Counted from the stretch's first letter, positions 41,354 through 49,941 are shown. The stretch is 64,000 bases of DNA from JAIQFF01 sp963795245 (GCA_963795245.1 CAWCHA010000005.1:1178001-1242000), one strand, 5' to 3'. Notes: generated from the sequence alone by a model not told the origin. Made by a program: numbers and translations.

Positions 41354-41548
41354 TGTCATCCTGAGCGATGTGGCCGCTTCGCGAAACGAAGCAGCTGCAC
41401 AGTCAAAGGACCCCTATAAGCGGAGCAAGAACTGGGGCCTAGGAATTTCGTCAACAGAATGAACTCACAAAGTCATTGCCTCCGATAGGGATCTGTCGAC
41501 TCCTGAATAGTCCGCAAGCGGACGATTCAACTTACTCAGGATGACAAC
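41354..41548. repeat. Long TCATCCTGAG inverted element (family A)
   Basis: The left end TGTCATCCTGAGCGATG and right end ACTCAGGATGACA are inverted copies 195 bases apart. Inside are CGCTTCGCGAAACGAAGC and GTCCGCAAGCGGAC hairpins. It fills the gap between two convergent genes. Confidence 0.7.
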
Positions 41549-41567
41549 GCGTTTTGCCGAATAGGCC

Positions 41568-42473
41568 TTACTTCGCTTCTTTGGCGGCGAATTCCGTCAG
41601 CCCTTTCAGCACTTCATAGGGCAGCCCAGCGACATTACTGATTTTTCTTCCGTTCACAAACAGGGTCGGCGTTCCAGTGACTTCGAGCGACAACCCTAAT
41701 GCAATGGAATGCTGCACCCGGGTCAGAGTTTCCGGCTTGGCGGCGCAGGCAGCGGTGTCCGCTCCCTTGACGCCTGCCTGTTCAGCGAGGGCAGTAAGTT
41801 TTTCGTCCGCGTTGGCGGCGGTGATGTCGGTTTGTGCGGCATAGACGCTGGCCACATATTTCCAGAATCCGTCAGCCGATGCGCGGCCGACGCAATCTCC
41901 GTACTCGGCGGCTTTGATCGCCCAGTCGTGCGACTGTAAGGGGAAATTCTGAAAGACCAGGCGAGCGTTTTTCTCCTCGGCCATCAACTTGTCGATCGTC
42001 GGTTGCGCTTCCTTGCAGTGCGGGCATTGCAGGTCGCTGAACTCAACCACGGTGACAGGTGCATCGGCCGGACCACGCGAGGGTCCCTCGATTCCCTTGT
42101 CGAGTAAATCCTTCGCGGCGGTGAAGGGATGCGCGCCAAACGGAATGACGTCCCCGATCACGGCATGCTCGCCATCCTGGGTAACGTAGAGGCGACTGCT
42201 CTGCTGTCCCTGAGAGTTGCTGATGACAACCAGCACCTCGGAGAGTCCCTCGGCCGCAGCAGGGCGGATGGCCGCGATCTTCCATGACACCGATGGATCG
42301 TAGCCGAACATCTGCTTCATGAAGGCATTCACAGTCTCTTCCGACGGAAGTCGCGTGCTGAAAGTTGGGACCGGAGGAGCCGCGTCCTTGGATTTGGTTG
42401 CGGCCTTCTGTTGAGCCATGCCGACACAAACCATTACCAGGACGAGGGAGCAGCAGAGCAGCGAACGGCGCAT
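41568..42473 (-). CDS. DsbA-family thiol-disulfide oxidoreductase, exported, 301 aa
   Basis: A periplasmic thioredoxin-fold protein of the DsbA/BdbD group. The signal peptide is about residues 1-23 (LLCCSLVLVMVCVGMAQQ). An N-terminal extension (about 40-125) contains ISNSQGQQSSRLYVTQDGEH, an SH3-like or small beta domain often seen in acidobacterial copies. The DsbA domain (about 130-300) shows the active-site CPHC in FSDLQCPHCKEA and the cis-Pro in VTGTPTLFVNGRK. GGAA lies a few bases before the ATG at 42473. It would form or isomerise disulfides in exported proteins. It may act on the adjacent secretin, but no direct sign of that is seen. Confidence 0.88.
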   Translation of the reverse strand: MRRSLLCCSLVLVMVCVGMAQQKAATKSKDAAPPVPTFSTRLPSEETVNAFMKQMFGYDPSVSWKIAAIRPAAAEGLSEVLVVISNSQGQQSSRLYVTQDGEHAVIGDVIPFGAHPFTAAKDLLDKGIEGPSRGPADAPVTVVEFSDLQCPHCKEAQPTIDKLMAEEKNARLVFQNFPLQSHDWAIKAAEYGDCVGRASADGFWKYVASVYAAQTDITAANADEKLTALAEQAGVKGADTAACAAKPETLTRVQHSIALGLSLEVTGTPTLFVNGRKISNVAGLPYEVLKGLTEFAAKEAK

Positions 42474-42522
42474 GAGTTCCTTTCGATAGCTTCGATCTGT
42501 GAAGGTTGGAGTCAAAACCATG

Positions 42523-44160
42523 TCAGCTCGTTTTGGCGGCGATTGGGAAGCGGCGGCCTGAGCCGAAGGCCTTGAGGGAAATTTTAAGTCCGGGCGCGGC
42601 CTGCTGGCGCTTGTACTCCGCGCCATCGACCATGCGAATGACTCTTTGCACCAGCGCCAGATCGAAGTTGTGATCGGCGGCGATCTGTTCCGCCGTGTGC
42701 AGGTCTTCGACATAGTCGTCGAGGATCGCATCCAGCACGTGATAGGGAGGCAGCGAGTCGATGTCTTTTTGGTCGGGACGAAGTTCAGCAGAGGGCGGCT
42801 TTTCCAGCGTGGCCTGCGGAATCACGGCCCGCCGTGAATTCACGTAATCGCTCAGGCGGTACACCAGAGTTTTCGGCACATCGGAAATCACTGCCAGACC
42901 GCCAACCATATCGCCATAAAGGGTGCAGTAGCCGACTCCCAGTTCGCTCTTGTTTCCGGTACTGAGCACGATGGCGCCGAATTTGTTGGAGAGCGCCATC
43001 AGCAGGGCGCCGCGGGTTCGCGCCTGTATGTTTTCTTCCGTCGTGTCTTCCTTGCGTCCGGCAAAAACCGTTTGCAGGGTTTTTCGATAGGTCTCGAATA
43101 CGTCCGTGATGCAGAGCAGTTCGAAACGAATTCCGAGATTCGCGGCCAGGGCTCTCGCGTCGTCGATTGAACCTTGCGACGAATAGGGGCCTGGCATGCC
43201 AACGCCGATCACGTTTTCCGGCCCGACTGCGTCAGCCGCAATGCAGGCCGTGAGGGCGGAATCGATGCCGCCGCTCAATCCGATGATCACGCGCTGGAAG
43301 CCGCATTTGCGAACGTAATCCCTCGTTCCGAGGACCAGTGCGGCATATGCGCTGGCTTCGTCCCCGGGAATCTGCTCGTGAATTTCTCCCGTCAACTGGT
43401 CGGAATCAAAATAGATCAGATCTTCCTCGAACGACTTCCCTTGCGCGATCACATCACCGTTGGCGTTCAACACCAGGCTGGAGCCGTCAAAGACCAGGTT
43501 GTCGTTGCCTCCGACCTGGTTGACCATCGCGACCGGCACTTTGTCCTGACGGGCGATCGTCGCCAGCATCTCGCGGCGCAGTTCGCGCTTGCCCATCCAG
43601 AAGGGGGAAGCGGAGATGTTCAGCACGAAATTGCCGCCAGCGTTCACCAGGGATTCGACCGGATCCACGATATAGAGACGCTTGTTCCAGAAATGTTTGT
43701 CATTCCACGCATCTTCACAGATGGTGAGCGCCATCTGCTTGCCGGAGAACGGAAACAGCGACTGGCTTTTGGCGGGCGCAAAGTTGCGCATCTCGTCAAA
43801 GACGTCGTAGGTAGGCAGCAACATTTTGGACTGGATAAAAGCCACGACGCCATCTTTCAGCAATGCCGCCGAATTCATCACTGACTTGCCGGTTTCCGCC
43901 TCGGCTGGAGTGACCAGTCCGCAAATAACGGCGATGCCTTGCGTCGCGGCGGCAATGCGTTCCACGGTTTCGCGATTGCGGGCCACAAATGATGGACGCT
44001 CAACCAGGTCGCGGGGTGGATATCCGCAGACGGCAAGTTCGGGGAAGAGGATGAGTCCGGCTCCGGCCATTCGCGCCTGTTCGGCGAATGCGATCATCTT
44101 CGCGGCGTTGCCGGAGAAATCTCCAACAGTGGGATTAATTTGTCCCAGGGCAATCTTCAC
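42523..44160 (-). CDS. nadE: Glutamine-dependent NAD+ synthetase, 545 aa
   Basis: Last step of NAD biosynthesis: amidates nicotinate adenine dinucleotide using ammonia from glutamine. The N-terminal nitrilase-type glutaminase domain (about 1-260) has the Glu in LFPELAVCGYPPRDL, the Lys in SKMLLPTYDVFDE and the Cys in LTICEDAWND. The C-terminal synthetase domain (about 270-545) has the PP-loop GLSGGIDSALTACIA and STGNKSELGVGYCTLYGD. The start is taken as the GTG at 44160, giving VKIALGQINPTVGD, the standard family N-terminus. The frame extends to 44355 only through a repeat. Confidence 0.95.
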   Translation of the reverse strand: MKIALGQINPTVGDFSGNAAKMIAFAEQARMAGAGLILFPELAVCGYPPRDLVERPSFVARNRETVERIAAATQGIAVICGLVTPAEAETGKSVMNSAALLKDGVVAFIQSKMLLPTYDVFDEMRNFAPAKSQSLFPFSGKQMALTICEDAWNDKHFWNKRLYIVDPVESLVNAGGNFVLNISASPFWMGKRELRREMLATIARQDKVPVAMVNQVGGNDNLVFDGSSLVLNANGDVIAQGKSFEEDLIYFDSDQLTGEIHEQIPGDEASAYAALVLGTRDYVRKCGFQRVIIGLSGGIDSALTACIAADAVGPENVIGVGMPGPYSSQGSIDDARALAANLGIRFELLCITDVFETYRKTLQTVFAGRKEDTTEENIQARTRGALLMALSNKFGAIVLSTGNKSELGVGYCTLYGDMVGGLAVISDVPKTLVYRLSDYVNSRRAVIPQATLEKPPSAELRPDQKDIDSLPPYHVLDAILDDYVEDLHTAEQIAADHNFDLALVQRVIRMVDGAEYKRQQAAPGLKISLKAFGSGRRFPIAAKTS

Positions 44161-44205
44161 TCTTCCAGTGTAAAGGGGCAACGCACGGTGAGCCAAGTCA
44201 GCCAA

Positions 44206-44358
44206 AATGTGGGCGCGAGCGGTTGTCGGGCGGAGCGAAGCTCCGCTATTTGTGGAAGAGGAACCTGTCGAGCTTCGCTCGACCCGGCAACCGGGGGCGA
44301 TTGTCTCCACATAGCTTGTGGTGGCTTCTGCACGAGCGAGGGCGCTCGCGCCCACATT
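44206..44358. repeat. Nested palindromic element with 16-bp perfect terminal inverted repeats (families F and B)
   Basis: AATGTGGGCGCGAGCG (44206-44221) and its exact complement CGCTCGCGCCCACATT (44343-44358) bracket 121 bases. Inside are GGAGCGAAGCTCCGC, GAGCTTCGCTC and a degenerate GGTTGTC/CCGGCAACC pair of family B. It fills the gap between two same-strand genes and looks like a small non-autonomous mobile element with another inserted in it. Confidence 0.75.
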
Positions 44359-44363
44359 GTTAG

Positions 44364-45356
44364 CTAGTTAGGTTGCTGGCTGGGCGGGCCGTCCTGGCCG
44401 GGGAGATCGGGCGGTGGACCTGTCATTGGTGCTCTGCCGCCGGCAGGCGAAGCAGTGTCTTCTTCCTCGCCGGGGCGGCGCAGCGATGGCGCATTCGGCG
44501 GACGAACTTCCGGTTCGGATGAACTCTTGGCCACGGTGGTTCCCAGATCCACTTCTTTTTCCGTGCGGACCACTTTCTCGCCATCGACCTTCATGCTTTC
44601 GAGGCGCACGACTTCATCACCAATGAGGCGTACGAAATCCACATCCTGCGGCGGTTCGCCATAGATCCATTCTTCGTATTCGACTTCGCCGTCTTTTTCC
44701 CGGATCTTTCTGGGCGGACGCCCCTTCGAGGCCATCACCATTTCCCGATTCATGCCGACCAGGACCTGGTGCGCCTTGATCGCGTCTCTCAGTTTAGGCG
44801 GAAGCGTGTCGAGGTAGGCTTCAACCGCCGACTTGGCATTGAAATCAAACACAGGCCGGAGTAGATCCTTCAACTCCTGCGGGTTCAGTTCAGGCACGTA
44901 GCCGTCAAACAGCAGGTCCACGTACGAGCCCCGCGGATTCGCGCTGGAGTCGCTGGGTCCTATCGTACTCATGGTTCCCCCAGCCCCCACCTGAATGTGC
45001 TGATACCACTTCTCTTTCTTGACCGGGCCGCCGTTAATTTCAAAATGGATGCGATCGTTCTTCAGCACGATCGCACTGATCCTTGCCTGATCGCCCGGCT
45101 TGGCCGCAGGTCCCCACATCGCCAGCATGTTCTGCATCTCTTCGCCATTTGGCGAGAGGGCCCCGTTTTTCAGGGTCAATCCCTTTTTTCCCATGGGAAA
45201 AGGCGAGCGGATATAGACCAGTTCGAAGTTGAAGGCACGGATCAGATCCATGCGAGTCTGCTTGGACATGTGCGGAGCCTGCTGGGTACCAGCGTTGCCA
45301 GCGACCACGCAGCAGAGAACAACGGACGAGAGAAACGGAACGTAACGTGGGTTCAT
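44364..45356 (-). CDS. Exported protein of unknown function, 330 aa
   Basis: The signal peptide is about residues 1-24 (PFLSSVVLCCVVAGNAGTQQ). The mature part has no motif I recognise as an enzyme. It contains FNFELVYIRSPFPMGKKGL, IVLKNDRIHFEINGGPVKK and GSYVDLLFDGYVPELNPQEL. A later KIREKDGEVEYEEWIYGEPP segment resembles a lipid- or polymer-binding beta domain. The C-terminal 50 residues are Pro/Ser/Gly/Glu-rich and probably disordered (GQDGPPSQQPN). It looks like the many lineage-specific exported proteins of Acidobacteria. The ATG at 45356 fits the signal peptide. It lies upstream of nadE on the same strand but is separated by a repeat element. Confidence 0.72.
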   Translation of the reverse strand: MNPRYVPFLSSVVLCCVVAGNAGTQQAPHMSKQTRMDLIRAFNFELVYIRSPFPMGKKGLTLKNGALSPNGEEMQNMLAMWGPAAKPGDQARISAIVLKNDRIHFEINGGPVKKEKWYQHIQVGAGGTMSTIGPSDSSANPRGSYVDLLFDGYVPELNPQELKDLLRPVFDFNAKSAVEAYLDTLPPKLRDAIKAHQVLVGMNREMVMASKGRPPRKIREKDGEVEYEEWIYGEPPQDVDFVRLIGDEVVRLESMKVDGEKVVRTEKEVDLGTTVAKSSSEPEVRPPNAPSLRRPGEEEDTASPAGGRAPMTGPPPDLPGQDGPPSQQPN

Positions 45357-45458
45357 ACGACACCCCGAGCCGGCGATTCCCTTGATTATAGCGCCGTGCG
45401 GGCCCGAAGGAAGAGCTAATTAGGTCCGCTGGGGGACAACCACGTGGACACAACTACG

Positions 45459-45570
45459 TGGGGACAACCGCCCACGGTTGTCCGAGTCGAGCACAAGCTC
45501 GACGGATTTTCCTATGACCAAGCCCTGCGGAGCTGCGCTCCGCCCGGACAACCGAGGGCGGTTGTTCCCA
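45459..45570. repeat. GGACAACCG inverted element (family B)
   Basis: GTGGGGACAACCGCCCACGG and TTGTCC at the left; CCCGGACAACCGAGGGCGG and TTGTTCCC at the right, each arm itself a palindrome. Between them are GTCGAGCACAAGCTCGAC and GGAGCTGCGCTCC hairpins. It ends 11 bases before the stop of the GHMP kinase gene. Confidence 0.7.
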
Positions 45571-45580
45571 CCGGGCTGGT

Positions 45581-46615
45581 TCAGGCGGTCCAGACGTGTA
45601 ATCCGTTGCGGGCAACCTGCAACGGGAGAACTCGTCCGCCGTTGTCTCCGATGGCGGTTGCGACCCTGCTGGCGGCTCCTTCTTCCACCAGGAAAATGAC
45701 ACATCCGCCTCCGCCCGCGCCGCAGGCTTTTGCGGCCCGTCCACCATGGCGCCCGGCAACGCTGATCAGTCTGTCGATGAGCGGAGTGGTGATTCCCGGA
45801 GCATTCGTGCGTCGCAGCTTCCATTCTTCGCGCAGCAGGCGGGCAACTTCATCCCACCTGGATTTCGCAAGGGCCTCGTGCATTGACCGCGCAATCTCGA
45901 CGATGCGTTCGAAATTACGGAATACCCGCTTGTCACCGTTGATGTGCGCCTTAAAAACCTCCCAATTGTTGATACCGGACTGGCGGGGCGCACCGGTATA
46001 CGCCAGCACAAAGCGGGATTCGATTTCTTCCGGCGCGATTGTTACAGCCTCGCGGTGAATGCCATCCGCATCCAGATGGATCGCACTGGCGCCGCCATAA
46101 AGTGCCGGATAGTAATCCTGGCAACCGGTCGGCACCCGAATGATCTGGGCCTCGACATTTTGTGCGATCACACGCATCTGCTCCAGCGTGAGGTGGCGAT
46201 CGGTAAAGCGCGCCAGCGCGGCGGTGCTGGCAATCATCAGGGCAGACGATCCCGAGATTCCGGCACCCGCGGGAGACTCGGAGTCCGTCTCCATAAGCAG
46301 GCCTTCTTTGGGCGCGAAAAATTGCAACAGCCTTGCCGCCAGCGGAAGGCGAAAACGATTAGCTTTCCGTAAGGCCTCGAAGCTGGAAAACTCTTCTTCC
46401 CGCTTTGTATCCACCGAGCGCAAGTGAATCCGCTTCCCTTTCAGCGGGGTGATTCGGCAGGTGGTCAGAATGTTGACTGCGAAATTTACCGTCAAAGCGC
46501 CAGAGTGGAAGAGATACAACGGCCACAGATCGATGGTGCCTCCGGCCAGGTCGGCGCGGCAGGGAGCCTGGGCGATAATGCTGGGTCCGCTGGCCGCGTA
46601 CGTGGTTTTTCGCAT
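45581..46615 (-). CDS. GHMP-family sugar kinase (HddA-like), 344 aa
   Basis: A small-molecule kinase of the galactokinase/homoserine kinase/mevalonate kinase/phosphomevalonate kinase superfamily. The three family motifs are visible: motif 1 ADLAGGTIDLWP (the GGGTD-type site of heptose and fucose kinases), motif 2 SPAGAGISGSSALMIA (ATP-binding glycine/serine loop) and motif 3 KACGAGGGGCVIFL. The GGTD-like first motif places it closest to D-glycero-D-manno-heptose-7-phosphate kinase (HddA) and L-fucokinase-type enzymes of cell-surface sugar pathways. No heptose pathway genes are nearby, so the substrate stays open. The ATG at 46615 fits the family start. Confidence 0.85.
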   Translation of the reverse strand: MRKTTYAASGPSIIAQAPCRADLAGGTIDLWPLYLFHSGALTVNFAVNILTTCRITPLKGKRIHLRSVDTKREEEFSSFEALRKANRFRLPLAARLLQFFAPKEGLLMETDSESPAGAGISGSSALMIASTAALARFTDRHLTLEQMRVIAQNVEAQIIRVPTGCQDYYPALYGGASAIHLDADGIHREAVTIAPEEIESRFVLAYTGAPRQSGINNWEVFKAHINGDKRVFRNFERIVEIARSMHEALAKSRWDEVARLLREEWKLRRTNAPGITTPLIDRLISVAGRHGGRAAKACGAGGGGCVIFLVEEGAASRVATAIGDNGGRVLPLQVARNGLHVWTA

Positions 46616-46839
46616 GCTGTGGTTTTACCACGAGATGGCGGAAGGGTCCGATACACCAAAGATGCGGACGCGACCGCTGCTTTGGTCACAGCGGGGCTCG
46701 TCATGGAACTTGTGTTGTATGACCTGAATCTGGTGCGATTCCTTCGTTGACAAGCGGAATTCTTTGCCGCACACTCGGCCTAGGTGAGCGTCTCCGAAGG
46801 CCTGGCGGCCATCACCGCAGTCGGTATCAGGTTGTATAA

Positions 46840-48381
46840 ATGGCTCCTCTCCCTCCCCTGACTCCAAATCCTCCCGAATCCTCGGGAGCGAGAGTTCGCA
46901 CGCGTAATCGTGCTGAAGTCCCCGATGACACCATCTGGCAGTCCGATGCAGCTCTCGTTTATGTGAAGCTGCGGAAGATGATTGCATCCGACTCGCAGTC
47001 CACGGAGACCATCCTGGGAACGATTGCAGTCGCCGCCCATGCGTTGACCGGAGGAACGGGAGCGGCCGTCGCCATGCCCCGGGACGGAGTAGTGGTCTGC
47101 GTCGGCAGAAGTGGCGAGACTGCTCCTGAACTCGGTGACCGTCTAAACGTGGACTCTGGAATCTCTGGCGAATGTCTCCGGACCGGCGTGATCATGCGCT
47201 GCGATGACGCCAGCCGCGATTTTCACGTCGATGCCGAGGTCTGCCGCCAGCTCGGGTTGCAATCCATCGCCGTGGTGCCGTTGCGCGGACAGTACGGCAG
47301 AGTAGGCGTATTGGAAGTGTTCTCCAGCGAGTCTTATGCCTTCAACGAAGACAAGATGGAGATCCTGGGACGGTTGGCAGGTTTGGCGGAAGCTGCCTGG
47401 GCCCGCGGTGCGGTCCCAGAGGTTCCGGCGGCTGAAGGTGAGGCCACGACCGAAATCAAGGCCTTAATCGAACCCGTACACGAGCCTGAGGCGATGGGCA
47501 CTCTACCGATTCCGGTTCCGGTCTTTACGCCTGCCGCCGCGCTGCCCATCACGCCTGCTGAGGCGCCGTCCACGACCGCGGTTGCTCTGGATCCGACTCT
47601 GGATCAGGTAAGACAGGTGCTGGCGACACATGAAGATTCTGGCGCGCGCAAGAGGTGGCGCATCGCCGCCCTGGCCGCATCCGCCCTGCTCGCCGTAATG
47701 CTGTTGTCGGTTTATGGCTGGCGGGAATGGTACAAAGCCAGCGTCACGTCGCGAACCAGCCGGCCTGGGAGCAGCGCTCCAATTGCTCCTGACGACAGTG
47801 GACAAATTAGCCCTGTAACCGGACCCGCCACAGCTGAAAAGCCTAGTCCAGCCGCGCGCACAGGGGTTTCTGCTGCCGCGCATTCGCCGAAAGCCACGGC
47901 ATCGATAGCGTTTCCGGATGAAGTAAGCCGGCGGCAATTTCCGGCCGCGCAGTCCGCCGATCGCGGCACCGCCAACACCGGCTCGCCCTCCAATTCCTCA
48001 ACGACCGAGGAGCCCCCCGCAATCGAGGCATCAAGGGCGAACCCACCCGATTTAGGCAATGCTCTGGCGACAACGGCCGCCATGCCCAGGCTGGGTACAC
48101 CGATCTCCCAAGGTGTATCGGGCGGTGTGCTGATAAATAAAGTACAGCCGGTTTATCCGGCAGAGGCGAAGCGCATGCATGTGGAAGGCAGAGTGGTGAT
48201 CGACGCGGTTGTGACGATCGACGGACAGGTGGATCAGATGCAACTGGTCAGCGGCGATCCCCGGTTGGCGCCGGCAGCACTGGAAGCCGTTGGCAAGTGG
48301 CGATACACGCCTTTCTCCTTGAACGGCAAGCCCATCCCGAAACAAACCCGGATCACGATCAGTTTTCTCGCGCCGCAGTAG
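46840..48381 (+). CDS. GAF domain - transmembrane - TonB C-terminal fusion protein, 513 aa
   Basis: An unusual three-part protein. A cytoplasmic GAF domain (about 35-185) shows AVAMPRDGVVVCVGRSGETA, GISGECLRTGVIMRCDDAS and SIAVVPLRGQYGRVGVLEVF. A Pro/Ala-rich linker leads to one transmembrane helix (about 267-285, IAALAASALLAVMLLSVYG). A long Ser/Thr/Pro/Ala-rich periplasmic linker (about 290-425) ends in a TonB C-terminal domain (about 428-513) with VQPVYPAEAKRMHVEG, VVIDAVVTIDGQVDQMQLVS and KWRYTPFSLNGKPI. GAF domains sense small ligands, and TonB-C contacts outer-membrane receptors. The order suggests ligand sensing coupled to the envelope. No ExbBD or TonB-dependent receptor gene is adjacent. 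Confidence 0.85.
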   Translation: MAPLPPLTPNPPESSGARVRTRNRAEVPDDTIWQSDAALVYVKLRKMIASDSQSTETILGTIAVAAHALTGGTGAAVAMPRDGVVVCVGRSGETAPELGDRLNVDSGISGECLRTGVIMRCDDASRDFHVDAEVCRQLGLQSIAVVPLRGQYGRVGVLEVFSSESYAFNEDKMEILGRLAGLAEAAWARGAVPEVPAAEGEATTEIKALIEPVHEPEAMGTLPIPVPVFTPAAALPITPAEAPSTTAVALDPTLDQVRQVLATHEDSGARKRWRIAALAASALLAVMLLSVYGWREWYKASVTSRTSRPGSSAPIAPDDSGQISPVTGPATAEKPSPAARTGVSAAAHSPKATASIAFPDEVSRRQFPAAQSADRGTANTGSPSNSSTTEEPPAIEASRANPPDLGNALATTAAMPRLGTPISQGVSGGVLINKVQPVYPAEAKRMHVEGRVVIDAVVTIDGQVDQMQLVSGDPRLAPAALEAVGKWRYTPFSLNGKPIPKQTRITISFLAPQ

Positions 48382-48402
48382 CAGGAATCGACTTCCGAAA
48401 CT

Positions 48403-48963
48403 TCAGGTAAGGTTCAGGGCGCGCCGCACCGAACCGCGTTCCTGCTGGATTTTTTCCTGTAGCAGGGTGATGGCATAAATCAACTGTTCAGGCCGCGGCG
48501 GGCAACCAGGAACGTAAACGTCCACGGGAATGACCTGATTCACGCTCTGGACCAGCGCATAATTGTTGAAAACGCCGCCGGAAGTCGCACAGGCTCCCAT
48601 CGAAATTACCCATTTGGGCTCGGGCATCTGCTCCCAGAGTTGACGGATCACCGGGGCCATCTTGTTGGACACGCGCCCCGCGATGATGATGAGGTCGGAC
48701 TGCCGCGGCGACGGCCGGAACACTTCAGCGCCAAAGCGCGCAATGTCAAAGCGGGATGCGCCCATCGACATCATTTCGATGGCGCAACAAGCCAGGCCGA
48801 AGGTGAGCGGCCAGATGGAATTTTTGCGCATCCAATTGACCGCCGAGTCGAGGGTGGTCAGAACGACGCCTTCCGGCGTCGGGTTGCCGAAAGTGAGCTC
48901 TTTCACTACCCTTTTGCCGTTCTCGGTAGTGGTGTATGGGCCGAAGCTGAGTCCGTCTGACAT
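48403..48963 (-). CDS. nuoB: NADH-quinone oxidoreductase subunit B, stand-alone, 186 aa
   Basis: The subunit of respiratory complex I that carries the last iron-sulfur cluster (N2) next to the quinone site. The cluster ligands are all visible: the Cys-Cys pair in TFGLACCAIEMMSMG, Cys in SMGACATSGGVFNNY, and Cys in DVYVPGCPPRPEQL. The ATG at 48963 gives the usual short N-terminus (MSDGLSFGPY). A much longer frame to 49473 is only a shadow of the genes on the other strand. No nuoA, nuoC or other nuo gene flanks it. It is either an extra copy or one detached from the main operon. Confidence 0.92.
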   Translation of the reverse strand: MSDGLSFGPYTTTENGKRVVKELTFGNPTPEGVVLTTLDSAVNWMRKNSIWPLTFGLACCAIEMMSMGASRFDIARFGAEVFRPSPRQSDLIIIAGRVSNKMAPVIRQLWEQMPEPKWVISMGACATSGGVFNNYALVQSVNQVIPVDVYVPGCPPRPEQLIYAITLLQEKIQQERGSVRRALNLT

Positions 48964-49005
48964 AACAATTATTGTAAACCACGCGAGGAGAATCAGGAGG
49001 ATCTC

Positions 49006-49401
49006 GTGCCTGCCCTGTCCGACAATGGAATGGTTCATCTGAGCAGTCCTTATTCGTTTGCAGAAACCCTCAAGCGCCTGGAATCTTTGTTGCAGGCCCA
49101 GAACCTGACTGAATTCTGCCGCATCGATCACAGTGGCGAGGCTGAAAAAGCCGGACAGAAGATGAACCCGGCTCAAGTGGTCATCTTCGGAAATCCCAAA
49201 GGCGGTACGCCATTGATGATCGCCGCTCCTACGATCGCGATTGATCTGCCGCTGAAGGCGCTGATCTGGGAGGATGCGGAGGGCAAGGTTTGGGTCTCCT
49301 ACAACAGCGCGGAATATCTCAAAGACAGGCACCATGTCCCTGAGGAATTGGTGAAGAACATCGCCGGGATCGGGTCCTTGCTGCAAAAAGTTGTAGGATA
49401 G
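49006..49401 (+). CDS. DUF302 family protein, 131 aa
   Basis: A single-domain DUF302 protein. The N-terminal VHLSSPYSFAETLKRLESLL, followed by LTEFCRIDHSGEAEKAG, is the family's first half (YSFxETxxRLxxxL..GxxxFxxxDHxxxA). The second half is VVIFGNPKGGTPLMIAAPTI and IDLPLKALIWEDAEGKVWVSY, matching the conserved FGNPKxGTPLM and PLxxLVWED stretches. The function is unknown; homologues are often linked to sulfur or redox metabolism. A GTG start with AGGAGG (48995-49000) five bases upstream is clear. It is divergent from nuoB and 39 bases before the ferritin-like gene, probably co-transcribed. Confidence 0.9.
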   Translation: MPALSDNGMVHLSSPYSFAETLKRLESLLQAQNLTEFCRIDHSGEAEKAGQKMNPAQVVIFGNPKGGTPLMIAAPTIAIDLPLKALIWEDAEGKVWVSYNSAEYLKDRHHVPEELVKNIAGIGSLLQKVVG

Positions 49402-49440
49402 TTGGGCAATTATGTTTTTCAAATAAACAGGAGAAAGCAA

Positions 49441-49926
49441 ATGGCCGAAACGAAAGTTGCTGAGAACGAACAAGAAGTTTCGCGGGATCGCCTGGCGGAG
49501 TTGTTAAATGAGGATCTGTCTCGCGAATACCAGGCCATCATTGGCTACGTCGTGTATTCGCAAGTGCTCAAGGGCGCAGAGTACATGAACATTGCCGACC
49601 AGCTCGCGATCCACGCCAAGCAGGAGTTGGATCACGCACTGACCATTTCGCGCCAGATCGACTACCTGGGCAAAATGCCGACGGTCACTCCGAAACCGGT
49701 GAAGACTTCGGAAAGTGCGAAAGATATGCTGCGCTTCGACCTCGACAACGAAAACGAGACCGTCAAGAATTATCGCGAACGCGTCGGACAATGCGAAGCG
49801 TTGGGAGAGTTTGCCCTGGCGGAACAGATTCGCCAGATCCTGGTGGAAGAGCAGGACCATCAAATTGATCTGGCTACTGCCCTCGGTGTGGAAGTCCCCG
49901 ACCTGAGCCGAGGCAAGCGGCGGTAG
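49441..49926 (+). CDS. Ferritin-like/bacterioferritin-type protein, 161 aa
   Basis: A four-helix ferritin-like domain protein. Carboxylate-histidine iron ligands appear as NEDLSREYQAIIGYV in helix A, AKQELDHALTISRQIDYLG in helix B, and VEEQDHQIDLATALG in helix D. The spacing gives a di-iron site of the bacterioferritin/ferritin-like type. There is no membrane segment. Such proteins store iron or scavenge peroxide in the cytoplasm. GGAGAAAG lies before the ATG at 49441; the frame's upstream extension to 49402 lies outside the family. It is likely co-transcribed with the DUF302 gene. Confidence 0.87.
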   Translation: MAETKVAENEQEVSRDRLAELLNEDLSREYQAIIGYVVYSQVLKGAEYMNIADQLAIHAKQELDHALTISRQIDYLGKMPTVTPKPVKTSESAKDMLRFDLDNENETVKNYRERVGQCEALGEFALAEQIRQILVEEQDHQIDLATALGVEVPDLSRGKRR

Positions 49927-49941
49927 GTTTAGCGCATCAGC

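Noticed and set aside
46746..46751. TTGACA as the -35 box for the GAF-TonB gene
   Set aside because: No -10 hexamer at the right spacing.
48964..49473. Long N-terminal extension of nuoB
   Set aside because: The extra part is antisense to the DUF302 gene and ferritin-like gene start and is absent from the NuoB family.
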